From NCBI GenBank assembly GCA_037074765.1, contig JBAMDO010000002.1:372001-436000 (forward strand): DNA of 64,000 nt. Reading direction: 5' to 3'. The position numbers and the translations under genes were made by a program. Positions 1-14,900 of the stretch are shown in pieces. The stretch comes from Mansonella perstans (taxonomy: Eukaryota; Nematoda; Chromadorea; Rhabditida; Onchocercidae). Each line of letters begins with the position of its first letter. The first letter of the stretch is position 1. The notes beneath the pieces are model-generated. The model was not told where the DNA came from. It ran no database searches and saw nothing but the letters and a program-made list of their open reading frames with translations.

Positions 1-907
1 TAATGATGAAATTTAGTTTTAGCCATACTTGAAAAGCTTTCTCTAATTCATCTACTTGAAATTGCGTAAAAATTGTTCGATGGCGACGTTTTTTTCTTTT
101 TGCAATGGTTTTTTGATTGCTTGATGATGGAGCATTTGTTATAGCACTTGTTGTTCCAAACATTGAATTGGATCGAATGCCGGTATAATCCATTCCGGAC
201 ATCCCTGTCTTGTTAGTAACGGTAATAGAGCAAATAATAATTAGCATTAAAAGTTAGTGTGATTTGATTTATGTATATATTATTTTTTTCTGTGTTGCCT
301 TGATTTCAAAATAATGGCACTAAAATTATTATTTATAATAGCTATTTTTTTCTAACTTCTCTTTTCAAAGATCATTATTTAAAAATTTCAGATACGAAGT
401 TTAACTACAAAAGAATCAAATAAATGATTACAGCAAATAAATAGGAAGTAGATATATAAGCAGTTAAATAGTAATATCGTAGAGTGGAAAAGTAAATTAA
501 TAGGATAAGTAAGCTTAACAAAATTGATTACCCTGATAATTAATTGATTCATATTGGACTCGATCAAATGGACTTTGTGGCATTTCCATAGTAAATAATT
601 GTGCATTATGAGGAAAGAATGATGCTGTTTGATTGGTACAGTATTGTGGTGTTGTAGTAAGATAGGTTGTGGCGGTGCCTTGTTGCATATCACGAGCTGC
701 TGCTAATCCTAACAAACTATGAATCCCGAACGACATTCCCATCCGTTGAGTTGCAGTAGCAGTGGTAGCAATCGCATTATCGGTTCCATTTGTAACTAAT
801 TGATATGCCATGGCACCTATATCGACTATTGAATTTCCTCCAATGTTATGATAACCACCATTGTCACCATTATCACCACCACTACCACTATCAGTACCAT
901 CAAACAT
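1..907 (-). CDS. ceh-10: Vsx/Chx10-type paired-like homeobox transcription factor, 5' part
   Basis: Nuclear homeodomain transcription factor, expected to act in neuron specification by family knowledge. Two exons are visible. Exon 1 runs 907 to 532 and starts at the ATG at 907; exon 2 runs 204 to 29 and joins in phase (donor GTAATC, acceptor ACAG). Exon 1 encodes a Gly/Asn/Thr-rich N-terminus with an eh1/octapeptide-like motif, FGIHSLLGL, near residues 69-77, a Groucho-type corepressor site. Exon 2 opens the homeodomain with basic KRKKRRHRTIFT and DELEKAFQ, which resembles CEH-10/Vsx more than Goosecoid. A donor GTATGG follows at 28, so the homeodomain is split after about residue 24 and helices 2-3 plus the CVC domain lie outside the window. 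The neighbour polq-1 is on the opposite strand. Alternatives are another Q50 paired-like gene; the class is secure, the orthology fairly so. Confidence 0.8.
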
Positions 908-2947
908 TGCAACCTATATTTGCATAATTTTCTTTTCTTATTTAACTATTAATGATATATCTATGTATATAGATAAGTGAACAAATAAACAAAGTTTAGG
1001 ACAAACTTACACTTCTTAAGGAATAGGTAGGAACTAAGATGCCTAATGGTGGTGTAAAGTGTCATCGTTGTGCTTATCGTCCTATAATTACCGTATGATT
1101 AAAACGGTATTTAAAAGGGCGTGGCAGAAGCAACCAACCCGAATCATCTTAATGCTCTTTTATAGCCAATCAAATTGGGTACACCTCTTTCGTTCGTTTT
1201 ACATAGGGCTATGTAAATATGAATAATATATTACGTAATATTTGGATGATAAGATAATAAAAGAAAAAGGATTGATTGGAAGAAATGAAGAGAAAGATGT
1301 GATGAAAAAAGAAATAAAAGTTTAAGACACACAATGAGTCCATTTATGCTAGTCAAAAGTGACTTTTAATTCTCGATGAATTAATTAAATTGATTGAGCA
1401 CTTCAGGAAATGAAGCAATAATTGGGATAATATTAGTGCAATTAATTAATCATTGATATAAGTAAACATACGACGATGTGCTAATAACGATATGAACAAT
1501 AATGATAAGATATATTAAAGGAGAAACAATAAGAATGTGACAGTAACAACAACAACAATAGCAGTAACTCTAATAATAATCATAAAAGGATAACAGTAAC
1601 AATAAGTGATATTAGTAATAGCAGTAACTTCAGCAATAGTTATAATACAATAGCAATAACAATAAAAATATGGTAACAACAAAAATAGCAGCTCAATAAT
1701 AGTTATAATACAATAATAATAAATGGTATCCATAGCAGCAATAACTTCTACAATAGTATAATATAATAGCAATAATAATCCGAATGTAGTAGCAACAATA
1801 ATAAGTTCAGTAATTATTTTGCTGCAGCAACAATAACAATAACAATGGTTTTGTTACTAAAGAACACACATCGCGAAGTGCATGTAATATTATAATTTAA
1901 GTTAGTCGAAGTTAATTGCAAAAGAAACATAAACACATAAGTCTTACATAGCAGACAAATTTTTGCAAACAAATAAGTATTGGATGCAAGTTAAGAATGA
2001 AAATAATTGAATTGGCTCTTTTAGATTTTATTTTATTTTCCTATGCTATTGCTGCTTTTAGTAGCCTTTTTAAGGCTATTAGTTAAATTTAGTGGGCAAT
2101 GATTCATCGATTACAATATTATTAATGTTTTATGATCCAAATGTTTCTGTTTGCTTTCTTTCTTTTTTTTTGCTTTATAAATTTCAGTTTTTTTAACTTC
2201 AAAATTCTATTTTTCTATTTGAATTTTTTTTTATTAATTACTCCATTTTTTATGCTTTTTTCCTTTTCCTAAAAAAATGATAAAAGTTTCAAATTTATTT
2301 CGTAAAAACTTTATCAAAATATTTCATATTGTCTAACTTGAATTAAGTAACTTTTGTCAACTTTATTTTACTTTTGCTTTGTGAACTTTCGCTTAAAATT
2401 CTTTTTTGCAAATGACAATAATTAGTTTAGAAATGGCAAAATTAATTACAAGCATTATAAAGTTTGCTTCGAGATAATTGATATTAGATGGATTAAATTA
2501 TTGTATATCATTGGTTGAAATGGCTGATGATAAAGCTAATAAAAAAAGATGCATCAAAGTATTCCAGGAGGATAGTTTTTTTTTTTTTTCATTTATTGGA
2601 CATTTAATTTATTATATGTAAATTGAAATTTTTTGTTGCTCTTCTCAGTTACTTTCTGTTTTTCCACTGAATGATCAATTTATTTAGCAAAAATTTTATT
2701 AAAATGTGTAATATTTAAGGACATATAAATTTGGTCTTTGTGAATAAAATAAATTTTATTGATTGCTAATTTGATTAATTAATAATATTTTATTATGCTT
2801 GCCTATGTAAGATTTTTGAAGATTTGAATAACTCATAAATATATGAAATGTTCAAAATTACTACTTAAAATAACTATTGTTTTTTTCTTTTTTTGTTATT
2901 AAATGATTGAAATCTGATCCATGTATATATGAAATGTTGAACTGCAG
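908..2947. other. non-coding stretch between ceh-10 and the first visible polq-1 exon
   Basis: About 2 kb holding the presumed ceh-10 upstream region and DNA 5' of the first recognisable Pol theta exon. It includes an AAT/AAC/CAG-type trinucleotide-rich tract at about 1500-1850 and many poly-T runs. A short ATG-led frame at 2519 (MADDKANKKRC...) has no donor whose phase fits the next Pol theta exon. No helicase-core exon was found on either strand. Confidence 0.6.
1500..1850. repeat. degenerate trinucleotide (AAC/AAT/AGC) low-complexity tract
   Basis: Imperfect runs of aac, aat, taa and agc triplets interspersed over about 350 bases, with no consistent longer period. It lies upstream of ceh-10 in the intergenic region. 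The long minus-strand frame across it is low-complexity Ile/Tyr/Thr and is not taken as a gene. Confidence 0.7.
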
Positions 2948-5900
2948 GTGAAAGTATTGTTGTATGTAGTACGAGTCAATTGGATTTAGTACAACGAGTT
3001 ATTCAACAAAAAGCAATTTTTCCTCGCAGATGTGAAGTTCGAAGACAACGAATCAAGTTAATTATTGAGGTTATATGAGCTTTCTGCAATTTTTCATTCC
3101 TTTTTTTTCTTTCACTATTTTCTAATATCAGTTTATTAAATATTTCTGTTTTTTTTTTCTCCTTCAAACAATTGATATGTAGTTTATTAAATTTCATTGT
3201 AATCATTGTAATCACTATATAATCATCACTTAATATAATGTATAATTTTCTCTAATAATTTTTAAAAGGATTAATTCTGAATAACTTGTATAGTTTTCAA
3301 TATAACTTATAGTCATTAGTAATAATAATCATAGTAATAACAATAATTATTCCTTTCAGCTAATTATTAATTGCAATTGTAGGCAATATGTAGTGGTCTG
3401 TGCAAAGATGAAAATGATCTGGAAAATTTGCTATCATCTATGTTTTTTGAACGAAAATTAACAATAAAGGATGAGCTCAATTTTCTCATTGCGAAAAAAT
3501 TGATTTGCCATCGAAAAAATTTCGGTATTAACTAATTTGTATTAGCTTTCAAGTTAATCAATAAATTTACTTTTTTTTATTTTATTTTGCTCAATTCATC
3601 AAGTAGTATAATAATTTTTTTTTATTTTCTAGCCAATTGATAAAATGCTGATGAAAAGTTCATCATGATAAAAATTTTATTTCCTTTTTGCAAAACATTT
3701 TGTTATGTTTCCATTAACTTACAGTAATTATAGTTTATCTTAATTTCTTCACAAGCTAAAATGATACAATTGAAGAATTATGTGGAACTCAATTAGGCCG
3801 AGCTGTATTTACATCATCATTATCACCCGTCATTGCATTACAAGTTTATGATGATCTTGAAAAAGCAATGCATTCATTAGCTCTGGATAATGAGCTTCAT
3901 TTACTTTATTTGGTATTCTTAAAAATTTTCTTCAAAAGTTTTACTTCTCCCAAAATTCATTAATAATTTCGATATATCTTTTTCGGGAAAAAAAAAATTG
4001 CGGAAGAAATTTCAAATTTTTTAATTGATATACACATATATCAACATTAAATACAATATTATTTTATAATTTCAGGTAACACCGCTTCATAATGATTCCA
4101 TTTGGATGAATTATATCGATTGGAATGTTTACTATAACATTTGGTCGAAATTACCAAGCAGATTACAAAGAGTTGGTAAAATGATTGGTATTCGTGATAG
4201 TTTCATTCTTGGCAAGATTCAAGGTAGACAAGCATCCGAAACAAGTAATATGCAGGTATTCATTTGAAAATCATTCATTCTATTTTAGCATTTTCATATA
4301 ATTTCATTTATACTTGATGTCATTTATTTACACTGTAGCAGGATTTCCGTATAAAAAAATAAAAATTTGAATCAATTAATCATTTCTTTATTTCAATTAG
4401 GTAAGAGCTATGTTTTTGTTCTAAGAAGTGTAATTAATTATTTGAACAGAAATTATTTCAGGTGCATTTACGTTTTCTTTCTGCATTAGCACTTTTTGAT
4501 CTGATAAGAGAATGTCCACTTGGTGTTGTTGCTCGACGTTTTCGTATCAGTCGTGGAACTTTACAAACCTTACAACAGCAGTCAGCTACATATGCTTGTA
4601 AATTTTTTTCTTTGGGATTTAAAATTGAATTATTTCTTGTTATGTCATTTTTTGAACTTTTAACATATTTTTTTAATCATTTTTTTTTTCAAAATTTACA
4701 TTTAATTTTATAAACATATTATATTTACAAAATTTACTCATTTACTAAATTACTGTTGTATATGCGGAATAAATACTCTTAATTAATATTAGTTGAAATG
4801 GCACTCTTAGTTAATAACTGATGAAAATGATAATTTTTTAATGGCAGTGTTAATATTAATAAATGCCAATAGTAATGAGAATAGTGAGATAAATAATTCA
4901 GTTTTATAAATTGGATCAGATCAGACTAGATGATTAGATTATTCTTTCATACTTCTTAATTAGCTCATTTAATGAATGTAAAAGTAAGGAATTAGCTTCT
5001 GCGGCTCTTCTTTGTTATTTTTTGATGGCAAATGAGCACTTAAACCAAGTAATAATGAGTGCATCATCAAAAATGTTATGCAAATGAACACATCAACTCT
5101 TCTGCTAATTACCTTTGTTAGCTTTAATAATTGTTGTCTAAATTTTATCGTTCTTCTCCATTTCCTCCTTTTTGCATCATTTCCATCACAAATTTTGCTT
5201 GAAATTTCTTATTTTACTAACTTTCAACTACCGTAATTCGACCCCAATTTGGTGTAGTTGAAAGCGCAACTTTTCATACTAATTATTATCTCTTCCTTTT
5301 TCTTGCCCTACTCTCTTTTCTTCTTCCTTCACCCCTTTTTTCTCCTTCAAATTCCACTTATATTTGAATGTACAACGAAAGAGGAAAATTGGCTAAATTA
5401 GAGAATTTCGTCTTTCCAACGATTTCTGCGCAAATTTTCAAATAGAAAAAAGACAAAATTACTTTTTGTTGGATGTAAGATTGTAATTGTGATAATCATA
5501 CAGTTCTGATCATTAACAAAACAGTAAATTAAATTAATTACCATTAGCAATTACAATGATGATATTAATGACAATAAGATCATTGAAGAGCATGAGATTA
5601 AGAATAAGGGAAATGATAATAACAACAATGATTATCATATGAGGAATGATAAAGATAACAATGAAGGCAATAAAATATTTTGAAAAAAAAGGAAGCATAT
5701 GTGTAAAGAAATAAGAAATTTAATACATTGAAATACATTTCTTCTTAAACTGATAAAAGAATACTTGGAATGTTACGGAAAGCAATTATAACAGTAATTG
5801 TGGTGATAGTGAGAGAAAATGGTGATGGTAGTGACAATAGAAAGAAGTGATGTGAGAAATTGTTCTTAATCAAATTTTTAGTGCTAATTTAAATTGTTAA

Positions 5901-8900
5901 ATAAGATTTAAAATTTCTTAAAATATCGATAGAACATATTAATAAACGACATTACAATATTATCTCGACTTTCTTTTCCTCTCTTTTCATTTGCTATTTC
6001 TTTCATTTTTCATCAATTCTTTCTGCTTTTCATTTCACTTATTTATACAAGAAAATAAGAAATAAGAAATTTAAATAAATCCCATAATCTAGAACTAAAT
6101 AAATTTTCAGGAAAATCATTCCGAAAAATTTTATATTCCAAAATGAATTTAATTTTTAAAAACATTAAATTTTATAAATTTTGATTTTACTACAATGGCT
6201 TGATACTGTATTATATCAGGCGTTTTTTTTTGTTGCTTAGACTTTTTTTTATTTTTTACTTTCAAAATTAAAATTTCTCTAGATATGGTTGTGACATTTT
6301 GTGAGAAACTTGGTTGGACATATTTACGAAGTGTATTGGATGGTTTTTCCGAACGATTAACATTTGGTGTACGTAAAGATTTAACGGAATTGGTTCAAAT
6401 TGAGGGAATTGACGGTAAAAGAGCTCGAGCATTTCACAATGCTAACATTACAACAATACCTACGTTAGCAATCACTGCAACTGACGATATTATGAAAATT
6501 TTACGATCTGTTGTTCCATATGTCAGGTAAGTGTATTTGATTTAAGATATACTTCGTTATTTTAATGAATTTCCAATAACAATAAAATAAGTATTGTAAA
6601 AAGAGAATATTTGGTATATAAAATTTTTGCCGTTGAAAAATAAAAATAAATTAAGGTACTACTAATGAGTGTTATTAACAATCTACAAAGTCTTACATAC
6701 TGTTAATGCGTTAGTACCGGTAAACTAAATAAGGCTTAATTAAAATAACAATGGATTAATAAAACGATTGCGAAATGTTCAGCATGTATAGATGGATGGA
6801 ATCAAATGGCACTATTAGAAATTTCTGAGAAAATTTTAGCAAAAATTTTTGGCCTAAATGATATATTATGGTATTTGATAAAAATTCTGAGAAAAAAGAA
6901 TTGCTTAAATTCATGAATTTTTTAACGAAATTAACAGAATACCGAAAAAATTCCTTATTCTGTTTAACTTTTCCATCTCGATTATGAAAAAAATTAAATT
7001 CAATTAAAAGAATATATTTTTAATCGATTCATAATTGTATCTCTATAAGCAGTTTATATAATTTTGTATTTGTTAAATACTTTAAATGAATTAATATAAA
7101 GCTAAATATTTTAATCCATATATTAAATTTACATTTGTTGTATTAAATGATATTAGGTAAGTATTGTTTTAGTATAATCTGATTAGACAAATCAATGGAA
7201 TGACAACTAATAAATAGGCTTGATTGATCAGTGATATAATAAGATTGATTGAATTATATGTATTGATCCATATTTTAAACTTGCATTCGGTATATTAAGT
7301 GATCATAAGCAAACATCGTTTTGGTATGATTTCATTGGATCAGTATGTCAATGAAATAACTAGTGGATATGCTTGATTTTTCTTTTTTTTCCGTTTCTTT
7401 CTTTCCGTCTCTTTCAAAGAAATCATAATAAAACCTGATTCGGTAAGAATAAGGTCATAAAAATGACATAAATGTAAACAAAGAATGAATGATATACAAT
7501 CAAACTCACTATCACCTAGGGTTGTAAAGAATAAATTGATCTTTATAATCATATACAAATTCGAAATATAAGCATCCATGGATGTAAATTGAATTGTATA
7601 TGCATACATACATACATACATATATTCATGTATTTAAATATTTACATACACATATACATATATGAAAGATGCGGACATACGGATAAAATATAGCGAATTG
7701 ATGAGCTTTTTGTAGCTGTCATTCATTTAATTAGTGGCAATTAGGCAACAGTTTGGTAAGTGTGGTAAAAATGAAGTCAATTTGATGAAGGGATAATAGA
7801 AGATTGGATTGGAAAATTACGGATAGCAAAAGAAATGAAGGATAGGACAAATGAGACAACAAACCAGTAACAACAGACGTTTCAAGGCCAAACATATTTC
7901 ATACAAATGATTGGGATTAAATAGAAGAAAAGATCGTTTTGTTCAGAAAAGATAGCTTATTGTTGTAGCAAAACTATTACGTCATCGTTGATGATTGTAG
8001 AATGGATAAATAGGTGCTGTGAAGTTAGTCAAAGATTGAGGGAAAGAAATTCTCAAGAACTTTGTATAAGGATTTAAAAAGGAATTTGAATAATGTGATG
8101 TGGATCGAAAAATATTCATATCAAAATACAATAATATCACATTAGAATAAAATAGAAAAGAAAGATGAAATTGGATGGAAATGAATAAATGTTATTTTGA
8201 CAAGTAATTAATGAATAATGTTATTAATAGTTAATAAATAATAATAATAGTAATGTTATCTGAATAATTAATGAATGGATGAAATTGAATGGAAATAAAT
8301 TAATGTTATTTGAACAGTTAATGCTAGTTTGAAAAAAAGTCTGAAAATCATTTCGAAATATATTAAAAATGAATGTAAAGTGTATAGATTTATTAAGTAT
8401 TTTATTTTTTATTGTATAGTGTATAGATTTATGTATAGATGTATAGATTTAGAAAAAATTTTCAGTTTAAAAAATGTATGGACCATTTGGAAGTATTTAA
8501 TATTATCAATAATTTCTTTGAAATAAAATGCCGAAGTAAAAATTACACAGTATTTAAAGGTAGCAGGTATTGTTGATCGATTGATTATTTATTTTTTTCG
8601 CTGTAAAAATTCTTAGAAGAATAAAAATTTGATGAAATGTTTAATTATTGCCAATTTTTAATTAATTATAGGCGAGATAACAATGAAGGACTGAATCGTT
8701 GGCTTGCTGGAGAAGATTTAATGACGGATATTAAAGCAGCTCAAATATTAACTCAACGTGCTCGTCTATATCTTTCTTCGTCCCTTAGGTTATTTTTCAT
8801 ACTTTTGCATAAATATTGCTTTTATGTTGAATTAACCGGAATCTAGATATATGAATTTCTGGAACACTTGATACCGATAATATAAAGTCACTCTAACCAT

Positions 8901-11900
8901 AGTAATGGATTATTACTAATTTCGAAAAACTGTTGATTTACACTTATTAAAATGATCGATAATAAACTATTAAGATATGATTTTGCTCCTGGTATAGAAT
9001 GAAGAGTTTACTCATGGAAGTGATCTTAAATTATGTCGACATGTGTCATGATTTATATCATTTTGTGAATTTAAAAAGTCATGAGAAAAAAGGATCAAAT
9101 GGAATCGCTTTTGGATTTAATTAGTATAGGAAGGATTTGATGGGCTGGTTGAATAATATATTTTTGATTTAGTATATTGAATTGATAATACATTGATTTT
9201 TGACTAATTAAAGCTAGTGCTTGATATAATTTATCAATTCTTTTAATTATTCTGTTTATTAAAATGATTAATCACTTGCAACCGTTGATCTCTTCCACTA
9301 TTACTATCAGTTGATGTTCTATGGCTGGAAAATTGGATGATTTAGATATCATCGAAGATATGTACCTGAAGATATAGAAATGTAAATATATATATATAAA
9401 TAATTAGTGTTATTTTTTCTGTCATTGGATTAACTTATCTTAAAATTCGATAATTCTATTTCAGAGCTATGGGTATATTCTCAGATGAGAAAATTGATTC
9501 GCTATTTTCTACGGTAACAACAATTTGTGAAACCAATCATAATGATAATAGCTTAGATGCCATAAGCAGTAATCGTAATGATAATATTATGGATCCTAAT
9601 TCTACTTTATCAGATGTGGAACTTACTTCGAATGACCTCTTCACGGTTAGTAAAAATCTTTCCAACAGGGTATTAAAAAGTTTGAGTAATTTAACTTTTT
9701 CTACAAGATCTTAATTAAATGATTAAAATAAATAATTCCACTCAGTTAAATAATCTATTGTTACCAAATCAAGCAGTTTTTTTAATTTGCATCAAAAAAA
9801 TCATTTTTTCATAATTTTCAAATTATATATCGCAATATTACTGTTTTAACTTATGACATTTCTGAAACAGAAAAATTAATCTAGTCTTTTAAATTATATG
9901 AACAAGTAATCCAATGCTTAATCATCTATTGGTCTAATAATAATCGAACTGGCAACTGCAATTATGAGGCTAGATTATAGTTTGCTTCTTTTTTTTTGTT
10001 GATAATTTTAAAAATCATTTTGCAGCATGAAAATTTTGCGATCAAAAATAGTTGTAAAAATTTGGAAGAACAAAGTAGAGCAGAAAGCATACAAAATTTA
10101 ACTCAAAAATCAGAAGTAATTGAGAAACGGCCACCAAAAATGACATTATTGAAAAGTGATAATTTTGTGGAAGTGAAACAAGCTATTTTGAATGATTATT
10201 CAGCAACTAACAAAGAGAATCTGGGTGTTCTGGACAGTGTAAATGCGGTTAATGTTGAACAATTATGTACGAATTTTGCCAACACTTCAATGTCGGATGA
10301 AACATTGTTACGTTTTGGTTGTAGTTATCAGTGTTCTGATAAAATTGAACAAATTAATCAAACGCTGGATGCTTTTACTATTCTGGCTAACAATGAGAAA
10401 TTTGATAAAATTAAATACGAGAAGCAGCAAGATGAATTTACTGATGTGAAGCTATTTGAATCACTGGATATTTTTAAATCGATCAGAAATGAAACCAAAA
10501 TGACTGCAACAACAATAACTATGTCAACAGCAACATCAATATCAACAGATATTCTTGATAATGTGGAGAAGGATGAAGAAAAGTATTTGGTAAATTCCAG
10601 ATTCATCAAATCATCCTTAATGCCAATTAGTGAATTGTCAACAGTTGAATGTATTCAGTCACAACAGTCAATATTTGAAAGTGTTGAAGAAGGAAGAGGA
10701 ATTGCGAATTCGGATGAGAGCATTGGAAATCGTTCAATTCTTAATCATAGCAATGACTTATTTGATCGCACATTTTCTTCATCGATTAGTTCGCAATCAT
10801 TTGATCATACATTACGGAATTCATCAAATTGTATGAAACGTATTGCTCGACGATCATCAATTAATCAATCATTAGTATCACCAAATTTCCAAAGTCCACA
10901 GCATAAAATATTGAAACCTGGATCACCCTGCGTATTATCAGTCGAAAAAGAAATTAAATTTAATGAAAGCATTAAAAACTACATTGAGCATTTCGACAGT
11001 AATCAAATAAGATCAACAACTACTACAGAATTTCAAATTATAGATGTTTGCGGGTATATTTATTTTGTTAGAAAAGTAAAACTCATTTTTCTTTAAATTA
11101 AACTTAAATAATTAAACGTGAAATTATAGGAAAGAAAAAATTGCAAAAAAAAGAGGAAAAACCGAATTATTCATAAAAGTGTTTTTAGATCTCGTTTGGT
11201 ATGGGAGCAATTTATGACGCGGCAAAAGTATTGGCATCAAATTGGTTTAGGTATTGCTACTTTATCCAACAGTGGTATAATTGGGATAGCTTTATGTCCA
11301 CTAAATGATGAATGTGTTTATATTGATTTAAGGCAAAGTAAGTTAATTTTCAAATTTATCTTTTGATAAAATTAAACCTTTAGTTTAAAATTTTGAGTGT
11401 AAACTTTTTTGTTTTTATTATAATTTCAAATGACGACACTAATATAAATGTAATGTTTGTTAATTTTCTTGTTACCAAGATTGTATTAATTAATTATTGA
11501 GAATTCATGATTGTTATAGTTAGAACAGACCTTCCTTTTTTTCTTTTCAGAGCATGTTTCTGAAATTGAAATTCTCGAACGCTTAGAAGTATTAAATAAT
11601 ATATTAAAATCAGAGCAACAACAAAAATATATCTATGACTTACTATCATTTTCACGTTTGTTACGTGATCTTTGCGGTGTTAATTATTCAGCATTGCTAA
11701 TTAATCATTGTTTTTGCGTGCAAACACTTTCATATTTGGCTCATTATCGTACACTGGATGATAGTTCTGCTCTTTCATTTCAAGTTTGTTGTTTTGTTAA
11801 AAATCATTTCTCGTACGCTTGTTTGAATTTACTTTTTTGTTTCAATCATTTAGTAATATGCAGTTTCTTTGAGTAATGATCAACTTTATCTATATGATGA

Positions 11901-14900
11901 AATGGAAAATGTTTAAAAATACTGCGAACATTGATAAAGTTTTTATTTCTTTCCCAGAGTTTTATTTATTCTTGGATATGTATTATCTTGTTTCAGGATT
12001 TACTTTCAAGACTTACTTCTCCTGAACGTGCTGTAATCTTCAAAAATGCAACATCACGATTACGCGCAGCAATTAGCGCATTTATTTGCTTGCATATGTA
12101 TGATGATTTGTTATCTGCTGCCATTCGATTATCTTCCAGTAAATCGGTACAACTGGAAATACAATCAGTTGTTTTGTTCAGTGAAATAGAAACTTTTGGT
12201 ATAGCATTTGATGCGAATAAAGCTAAAATTTTAATTTCTAAGGTTTTAAATATTTTTATTTCCTTTATTTTCAAATTTTTCAAAGTCTTTTTTTCGGATC
12301 AGAATAAAGAAAAAACAAAAATATTTGCAAGAAATGATTATCGAAGTTTTTGTTAAATCATACTGATAATTTTAGCTTAAACAAAAATTAACAGAAATTG
12401 AAGCAAAAGCATACGGTATTGCCGGAATTCCTTTTAATTTTGCTTCAGCAGCAGAAATTTCTCAGGTATCAAATTGTTCATTCACTCTTTGCACAATTTA
12501 CATAGAATACCAATGAAAATTTCGAATTTAATTTATCATTTTTAGAAAATACAACGTTCATTCGTTTTAGAATTTTCTTTCCAATTGAAATTTTAAATCT
12601 TTATTAAATTTAAGTTTGGAATAATTGTGAAACAATACGGCCATCAAAAGTATCCATCATAAATATGTAAAAAATGTAAGGAAGGAAAATTAATTGTAAT
12701 AATTTCAGGTGCTTTTTGCTCGGTTAAAAATTCCACCACTAAATATTTCTACTAGTCGACATTATTCAACCAGTAAAATTGTCCTACAGCAATTAGCACC
12801 AAAGTATCCCATTGTAAGCTTAATTATGGAATGGAGACGAATAAATACTGCTTTAACAGTGAGTAATTCTCAATATCCAAAAGAAAAAAACCATGAAATA
12901 CAATAATATTTTGTTAATATTGTTAAGTCTTACACATACAGTTTCGTAATTATCAGTACTTTTGATTCTTTTTCGAAAAATTTAATAATATTGATATTTC
13001 CGAGCGTAAATTTTATCAAGCTTTTTAAACTTCTACAAAAATTATCTTTTTTTGCAGACATCTTTACCAATACTTGTAAAATCATGCAGTTTGGATGGGC
13101 GAATTCATGCTAATTTTACACCATATACCTGCACTGGTCGTGTTTTAACAGTGCATCCAAATGTGCAAAATGTGCAGAAAGATGCAATTCTCGATGGTTT
13201 TTCCATTCGATCACTATTCATCGCTTCAAAAGGTTTGAAAACGCATCCTTAATCATTTCAAAAAAACTATTTGAATTTAATATGTCTGCAAAAATTTTTA
13301 GGTTGTTCTTTTTTATTATTAAATTAAAATTTTTTTTAAATTTTAAAATGGAATTTCTACTTGAGAAATAAATTTTTGTTGTGTTTTTTTCTTTTTCCAA
13401 ATTATTGTGATACGTTCAAGGTAGAATTTTGTTATCAGCCGATTATCGACAATTAGAAATGCGAGTGTTAGCACATCTATCAGCTGATCCTCAACTCATA
13501 TCACTGTTTTTGTCTGAAGGAGATTTTTTTGAAATTATTGCAAATAATTGGAATAACAACAATCAAATGTTACATGTTAAAGTAGATCGGAAAAAAGTTA
13601 AACAGGTTAACTAATCACTTATTGAAAACTTTTTTTAAATAAAAAAAAAATATTAGCAATTGAAATTTTTGAAAAATCAAAATATTTTAACGTTTAATTC
13701 TTTTTTAGCTTTGTTACGGCATTATTTATGGTATGGGTGCTATATCACTGAGTAAAGAATTAGGTATACAAAAACAACATGCGCAACAAATGATCAATTC
13801 TTTTTTCCAGCAATTTCCAAGTAAGCTTTTATAAATTATTCGCTCGAATGAAAATACTATTTGATTAATTATATGTTTTTAATTAATAGAAAGCGCATTT
13901 AAAGATATTTTTAGTAATAATTGAATTTGAAAATAGTTAGAATTTAAACCAAACGATGACAGCGATTTAAATTTTTTTAATTAACTATCTTTTACATTTT
14001 TTTTGGTTGCTGATTGTTTGCTTTTTTTATTCTTACCAATTTCTCTCAATTTATTTTCTTACTTTGTGTCTGCTACATTAGAATTATAGCAAAGATAACA
14101 ATTACAATTAGGCAGATGATAATGATACAAATTTTTTATAAATTTTTTTTTTGTAGAAGTACGGATATGGATGGATGAAATATTAGCAGTGTGCAGGATT
14201 AACGGATATGTGAGTACGCTGTTAGGTCGTCGACGATTTTTATCCCAAATAACGGGTATGTTACAAGCAGAATTAGCTCAAGCTGAACGACAAGCTATCA
14301 ATACCTGTATACAGGTATGCATTATAGTAATCTAATTTCCTATGCATATTGATACACCCGGCTTATTTTACGGTTTAATATATCACGATTTATCTAAGTC
14401 TTTAAAAATAACTTTATAGATACAGCATTGTTTGGAATTTCGAGTCATAAAACAAATTCATTGTATTTATTGCTATTTGAATTAAATGATGCGAAATATG
14501 CGAATTTTATGGCGTATAAGCTGTTAGAAATTTCTGGGATAAAATTTCACGTCTTCTTGATGTACTTAATAATATTCGAATACTTGTCAGTGTTATTCAG
14601 TTCTTGATAGCAATTCTTTAAATCACTCTTTTTTGAGATCTTGAGTTGTTAAGAAAAAGTTTATCAATAAATGTTAGAGATAAAGAGAATAAAATAAATT
14701 ACTTTTTTTTGATGACTTTTATATTTTCGTAATAGATAGAGTAAGGGAAATGTTATTATATTAAATTTAAATAGTAATTTGGAAAATTTTCTAACATTAA
14801 GATAGCAGTTATTTAAATTAACAATAACTGATAATTATACTAAGTATAAAATTTAACATTTTCAAATACCTGTCGTGTTTAAAAATCTTCTTTTTAAATA

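Noticed and set aside
1515..1772. 85-codon minus-strand frame
   Set aside because: It is a translation of the trinucleotide-rich tract, with low-complexity Ile/Tyr/Thr content and no homology.
2519..2580. ATG-led frame as the first polq-1 exon
   Set aside because: Its only good donor (AAA|GTATTC) leaves phase 0, whereas the exon at 2948 needs a phase-1 donor; it then runs into poly-Phe.
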